Of a stretch of DNA of 64,000 bases, positions 58,607 through 64,000 are shown one piece after another. The stretch spans positions 1,300,003 through 1,364,002 of the forward strand of contig NW_006494916.1 in the NCBI RefSeq assembly GCF_000471905.2, given 5' to 3'. The position numbers and the translations under genes are program-made. Origin of the DNA: Amborella trichopoda. Lineage: Eukaryota > Streptophyta > Magnoliopsida > Amborellales > Amborellaceae. How positions within the stretch are numbered: position 1 is the first letter of the stretch; each line of letters opens with the position of its first letter. A model generated the notes under the pieces. It ran no database searches. It saw only the letters and a program-made list of their open reading frames with translations, and had not been told where the DNA came from.

Positions 58607-59216
58607 TGTCGGAAAAATACGGTCCAACGACCGAAGCAGAAGCAAAATAAAACAACCGGTCACCGGGTATCATACCTGAGTGCTTGCACAACAATTTTGA
58701 TGAACTTTTGTGAAGAGGATTAATCAACTCCTGTAGGCACGTTCGACAACTATTAAAGTTGTCGAAATCTATTCCACACCGCAAATCCCGAGCTAGGTGG
58801 AAACTCATGAACACTTTCACAAAATGTGAAAGGAGAAGTTCTAGCTCGACTCTCATGCATAACTCTATCTCTCAAGGCTGATTCTTTCCTTAGAACTCGA
58901 ATGGGAGACGAAATTTATTCCCTCTCACAATAAGAGCTCTCACACCTTTCTCGTGTGTGTGTTGTGGGGTGTGTAGAGACCTCCACCCCTCTCCCTTTTA
59001 TAATGAGAGAAATGACCATCTCATTCATGAGGGTGTAACCAATGGGCACTCTTATGATTCATGGTACATGCCATGCCATTCATGGGAGGGTAATCCCCTC
59101 ATGAAGAGGTGTAACCTCTCCCCACCTCCCTTCATGTTATAACATAAGTCAAACATGAAGGGAGTGTGGTCCACTTGGGTGTTCTCTCACACTAGAGGTG
59201 CACCCTCATGTCTACA
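58607..59216 (-). repeat. Copia LTR, right (5' LTR of the element)
   Basis: Begins TGTCGGAAAAATACGG and ends TCTACA. The primer-binding site is adjacent on its left. Confidence 0.85.
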
Positions 59217-59716
59217 ATAATTTATAAATAAATGCTCATGACTCTCACTTTCAGTTTGACACTATATCCTACTTTGTATTCTGTCATACCCCAAGAATTT
59301 ACAATACTGTTATTCCTGAGATGTGACAGTCAAAACATATATACATCTCTTGATATGACAAATTTACAGTGGCGAATTCTTACAAAGTAATAAAAGAAAG
59401 CTTAGGCACAACTACAATATCTTCCAAAGTTGATCTTGACGAGCACTCAAAATAAAACCGCAGTTATCCTGAAAAATGTTTACCATAGTTTGATGAGTTT
59501 GGCTACTCAGTAAGTGATCATCATAATCCTAAAACTAATCATCGATGAAAGATATAAACAAACTTTCAAAATGGAGGTCAATTAAAAACAATGCGAGCAC
59601 AAGCATTTATAGATAACAATTTCCCTTTCAGAAATGCATAATTAAACATAATCCAAATGATTGAAATGCATATAACATTTTAACGGCAGTGCAAAATTCA
59701 AAAGATTCCACAAAAT

Positions 59717-59893
59717 TACCCTACTAGAGTCTAGAGTAGGTCACCTATATACCCCATCAGCGTTCTGATGGGTCCACTTAATCCCTATTGGCATCCCAGA
59801 TAGGTCCACTTAATCCCTGCAGGTCTACTTACACCTCACCGGCGTATCGGATGAGTCCACTTAATCCCTACCGGCGTCCCAGATAGGTCCACT
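59717..59893. repeat. Hairpin-unit array in the partial LTR of the second Tekay-like element
   Basis: Corresponds to 45421-45630 with its own stem variants, for example CCTACT..AGTAGG in the first unit and CTCA..TGAG in a later one. Confidence 0.75.
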
Positions 59894-62800
59894 TAAACCT
59901 CAAGATCTCTCCTTCGGTTATCGGCATAACTCTTTTGCCGACTTTTAGCTGTCTTGAGCCTTTTTCGAATTAATGCTATCTTATCTATGGTTACCTGGAC
60001 AATTTCTGGCCCCAAAAGCTTTCTTTCACCAACCTCGTCCCAACAGATGGGTGACATACTTTTCCTTCCATACAAGGCTTCATATGGTGCCATCTGAATA
60101 CTGGCTTGGAAGCTATTATTATAAGCAAACTCAATCAGGGTTAAATGGTCATCCCAACTTAAATGGTCATCCCAGCTTCCTGTAAAGTCAATGACACAGG
60201 CCCTCAAGATATCTTCCAAAGTTTGGATGGTCCTCTCCGATTGTCCATCAGTTTGAGGATGAAAGGCAGTGAAGGGTGAGTCTCGTCCCCATGGCTGACT
60301 GTAGCCTAGCCCAAAATTTAGAAGTAAACCGAGTATCCCTGTTCGATACTATACTGATCGAAACTCTATGCAACCACACTATTTTTTTAATGTACAACTG
60401 AGCCACTCGATCTAAAGTGTACGTTGTGCAAATTGGGAGAAAATGGGCAGCTTTGGTCAGCCGGTCTACAATGACCCAAATGCTATCATGTCCTGAATTT
60501 ATTTTAGGCAAGCCAGAGATAAAATCCATAGAGATATGCTTCCACTTCCACTCTGACATGGGTAAAGGCTGCAACAACCCAGCGAGCCTTTGATGCTCAG
60601 CTTTTACTTGCTAGCATGTTAGGCACTTAGACACAAATAACGCTAACTCTTTTTTTATATTATTCCACCAAAAGGTTTTTTTCAGGCCCTGATACATTTT
60701 ATACTTTCGGGATGTATCGTATAACGAGAGTGATATGCTTCTTCCTCTATAGTTTTCTTCACACTGTCATCCTTTTGGACACAAATCTGACCTTTGAATC
60801 TTAGCAAATCCTCACTATATATAGAGAATTCGTTTATCTTTCCTTGCTTCACCTCTTCTACAATTGTTATAAGCTGAGGGTCTTTCTTTTGTGTCGATCG
60901 AATCTGTTGGATTAATTGGGGTTCTGCCTTAATGTTGGCAATTATACTTACCCCACCATTAATGGATGGAGCCGGATGCCAATCCACTATTTCCTCTAAC
61001 AATCTCATTTCTTGGATCATTAGATGAGTTAAGACTCTTGTAAATTTTCTACTTAGAGTGTCGGCCACAACGTTATCTTTTCCTGAATGAAAATGGATTG
61101 TACAATCATAATCTTTTAAGAAATCTATCCATCTTATCTGCCGCATATTTAAATCCTTTTGAGAGAAGTGGTATTTCAAGCTATTATGATCTGTGTATAT
61201 TTCGAATTGCTCACCATATAGATAATGCCTCCATATTTTCAAAGCGAATACTGTTGCAGCCAGTTCCAAGTCAAGAATTGGATATTTTTTCTCATATTCT
61301 TTCAACTGTCTAGATGCATATGCTACTACGTTCCCATATTGCATTAATACACAGCCCAAGCCTTTATGTGAAGCATCACTATAAATCACAAATCCCCCAC
61401 TCCCCTCAGGAATAGTTAAAATAGGTGCGGAAGTTAATCGAATTTTTAGTTCTTGAAAACTCTTCTCACATTCACTTGTCCACTCAAATTTGACATTTTT
61501 CATTGTCAATCGAGTCAATGGGGTTGCGATTCGAGAAAATCCTTCTACAAACTATCTGTAATATTCTGCCAATCCTAAAAAGCTTCGAACTTCAGTCACA
61601 TTTCTTGGTTGTTTCCAATTAACAACGGCTTTAACCTTTGAAGGATTAACTGATAAACCTTCCTTTGATATGACATGTTCTAAAAATGTCACTTGTTCAA
61701 GCCAAAATTCACATTTATTAAGTTTGGCGTACAATTTCTTTTCTCTTTATATTTACAATACCATTCTTACATGCTGCTCATGTTCTTTCTGATTCTTAGA
61801 ATAAATTAAAATATCATCGATGAATACCACAATAAATTTATCCAAAAAGGGTCTAAAGATTCAATTCATCAAATCCATAAATGCAGCCGGTGCATTGATT
61901 AATCCAAAAGGCATGACTAAAAATTCATAATAATCATACCTTGTTCTGAAAGCTGTCTTGGGAACATCTTCAATTTTAATCTTAAGTTGATGGTATCCAG
62001 ATCTAAGATCAATTTTTTAAAACACTTGTGATCCTTGTAATTGATCAAGTAAATCATCAATTCTAGGTAATGGATACTTATTTTTCACTGTCACTTGGTT
62101 CAACTATCTGTAATCGATACACAATCTCATAGCTCCATCTTTCTTTTTAACAAACAATATCGGAGCACCACAAGGTGACACACAGGGCCTGATAAAACCT
62201 TTATCTAATTAATTCTTCCAATTGTTGTTTCAGTTCCTTAAGTTCTCCAAGTGCCATTCTATAAGGTGCCTTAAAAATTGGGGCTACCCCTGGCAATAAT
62301 TCAATAGAGAATTCAATTTCCCTATCAAGCGGTAATCCTGGCAATTCTTTCGAAAAAATGTTGGGAAATTTTCGGATAAGCGGAGTGGTATCTAATTTAT
62401 CTCTTCCTTCCTATTTTCTTTGATATAGGCAAGAAAGCCTTGACACCCTTTTCGAAAGAGGCGATTAGCTCGAATATAGGAGATTAAATATGATGGGGAG
62501 TCTTCTTTGATATCATTAAAGTAAAATACTGGTTTATATGGAATACTAAAGGTAACCATTTTCTTATAACAATCAATACTTGCATGGTATGCAGAAAGCC
62601 AATCCATGCCTAAGATTACATCAAAATCTTGAATTTCTAGGAGTATTAAATCAACCCACAGTTCATTTTCTTCTATCTTTATTTCATATGATTTGTACAC
62701 TATATTGGTGTCAATTGAATTTCCCATCGGTGTGGCTACCTCTAGAATGTATTCTAATTGTTCTGGTTCTACCTTTAAGTGGCATGCAAAATGTGGTGAC

Positions 62801-63950
62801 ACAAATGAATGAGTAGATCCTGGATCAATCAAAATATGAGCTACTTTTTGGAAGATAATAAGAGTACCTTGGATCACTGATTTTGAGGCCTTAGCGTCTT
62901 GCTCGGTGATCACAAATACCCTTTCCTTCATCTGAGGCTTTTGAGCTATCTCTCCCTGCTTTGGAAGCTGTTGCATCTGTAAGCTAGGACATTGTCTAAT
63001 CTGGTGCCCCAATTTTCCACATTTAAAACAGGCTCCGGTATTCCAATACCAAGGGTTGGATCCATGATTTTTCCCACATTTTTTATATGGTTCTATTGGG
63101 CTTTGAAGTGGCAAGGGCCTTGGCTTCTTGTTTGCCCTTTCAAACTGTTGTCGATTAGATGGTGTGGGTCTGACATGGCTTTTCTGATTTTTCGTCTTTT
63201 GGTAATCTTCGAAATCTTTTTCAACAATTAGTGCTCGATCCACTATTTCAACATAAGTTCTCAATTTTAAGACTGATATTCTGCTTCTGATAGCTGGTCT
63301 GGCACCTCTTTCAAATTTCTTCACCTTTATTGTCTCATTGTTAATCATATGTGGTGCAAACCTGACCAATTCAGTGAATTTGGCCTCGTACTGTGCTACT
63401 GTCCAGTTTCCTTGGATTAATTCCAGAAATTTTATTTCTTTTTGGTCTCGAATAAAATCTGGGAAATACTTTTCATTAAATGCTTCTATAAATACTTCCC
63501 AAATCAAAGGTTTATTTTCTTTGGCTAATACTCCTTTTGCCATTCGCCACCAATGTTGTGCTTCTCCTTCTAACATAAAAATTGCCAAGGCCACCTTCCT
63601 ATCATCAAGACATTCCATTACCTCGAATATTTTCTCCAATTGCATAATCCATCCCTCGGCTTCCAGTGGGTTTACAACACCCTTAAAAGAAGGTGGGTTT
63701 AATTTCTAAAATTGTTCGATATCACTCCCACCATTTCCCGTAACTGTCTGCCTGGGTGGATTGTTGTTTTCCATCTGATGTTGCATTAGAGTAACCATAT
63801 TTTTCAAGGCTTTGTGAATTCCTTCCATAATAGCTTCAGCTGTTATAGATCTTGACTTCGTTCCGGTCTGTACATACAATAAATATTATTTTAAGTACAT
63901 TCTTTTTAAATTTCCTAAGAATCTTAAACCTATTGCTCTGATACCATAAT

Positions 63951-64000
63951 TGTCACACTCCAAGAGTTTACAATACTGTTCTTCTTGAGTTGTGACAGTC
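63951..64000 (-). repeat. Start of the 5' LTR of the second Tekay-like element
   Basis: TGTCACACTCCAAGAG matches the LTR beginnings at 45005, 51431 and 59282. It is cut by the window end. Confidence 0.85.

Larger units (their letters stand above)
44234..59216 (-). mobile_element. Ty1/copia element, interrupted by a Ty3/gypsy insertion, fossil
   Basis: A minus-strand copia element. LTRs are at 44234-44864 and 58607-59216 (TG...CA ends), and the flanking 5-mers GTAAT/ATAAT match at 4 of 5. A primer-binding site complementary to initiator tRNA-Met (GCTCTGATACCA on the + strand) lies just left of 58607, and a purine-rich tract (on the minus strand) lies at 44865-44874. Parts in minus-strand order: gag about 58000-57320, protease about 57095-56900, integrase about 56850-55950, reverse transcriptase about 55575-54970, RNase H about 54610-54050. 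The lineage looks Tork-like (weak). It is broken, with roughly ten interruptions plus the nested element at 45005-53161. By eye the LTRs differ at more than a tenth of positions, so it is the older of the two. Confidence 0.85.
59282..64000 (-). mobile_element. Second Ty3/gypsy Tekay/Del-like element, runs off the window, fossil
   Basis: Same family and orientation as 45005-53161, starting 65 bp beyond the copia element. A shorter LTR segment is at 59282 to about 59899. Other parts: integrase about 59900-60680, RNase H region about 60700-61500, reverse transcriptase about 61550-62170, protease about 62400-62830, gag about 62900-63780 with a zinc knuckle (CFKCGKLGHQIRQC) near 63000. An initiator-Met-type primer-binding site is at 63935-63946, and the other LTR begins at 63951 and continues outside. 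Broken, with several interruptions, though the gag-protease part stays open for over 400 codons (62392-63645). The target duplication cannot be judged because one end is missing. Confidence 0.85.

Overview
This is a stretch of nuclear DNA from a flowering plant. It is AT-rich and crowded with plant-type transposable elements: Ty3/gypsy and Ty1/copia relics, RTE- and L1-type LINEs, and several families of short inverted-repeat elements. It also carries one intact-looking plant gene with many introns. I cannot place the species more closely; AG/CT-rich leaders and long introns fit a dicot or an early-diverging angiosperm. There are three assembly gaps (15785-16079, 29977-30000, 49647-49666).

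The one confidently recognised host gene lies on the + strand at about 27.6-35.9 kb. It encodes a TRP/TBP-type double-strand telomere-repeat-binding protein (relatives: Arabidopsis TRP1/TBP1, rice RTBP1, tobacco NgTRF1). Ten coding exons can be placed with consistent GT-AG borders and phases. They give 737 residues with the conserved N-terminal DYG motif, a central ubiquitin-like domain and a C-terminal Myb/telobox domain. A long, apparently spliced leader with four short upstream ORFs precedes it, and a promoter with a duplicated G-box-type 13-mer lies further upstream.

Layout: 0.3-2.5 kb holds open blocks that may be exons of a leftward gene (or its remnant) with a mitochondrial-looking N-terminus. 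2.6-13 kb is a mosaic of inverted-repeat elements, AT-rich tandem repeats and an old copia relic. 14-18.6 kb has two diverged copies of one roughly 1.6 kb repeat around a gap. 19.2-21.4 kb has L1-type LINE ends carrying two inverted-repeat elements. 21.4-22.0 kb is a GA-rich, promoter-like island. 22-27 kb is mostly featureless. After the telomere-binding gene come AG minisatellites, then an RTE LINE (38.9-42.0 kb) and AT-rich DNA with two more inverted-repeat elements.

From 44.2 to 59.2 kb a copia element is interrupted by a younger Ty3/gypsy (Tekay/Del-like) element bounded by perfect GAACC target duplications. A second Tekay-like copy begins at 59.28 kb and runs off the window. The most unusual structure is inside the Tekay-type LTRs: a tandem array of about seven roughly 31-bp units, most of them small hairpins whose stems differ between units but remain self-complementary.
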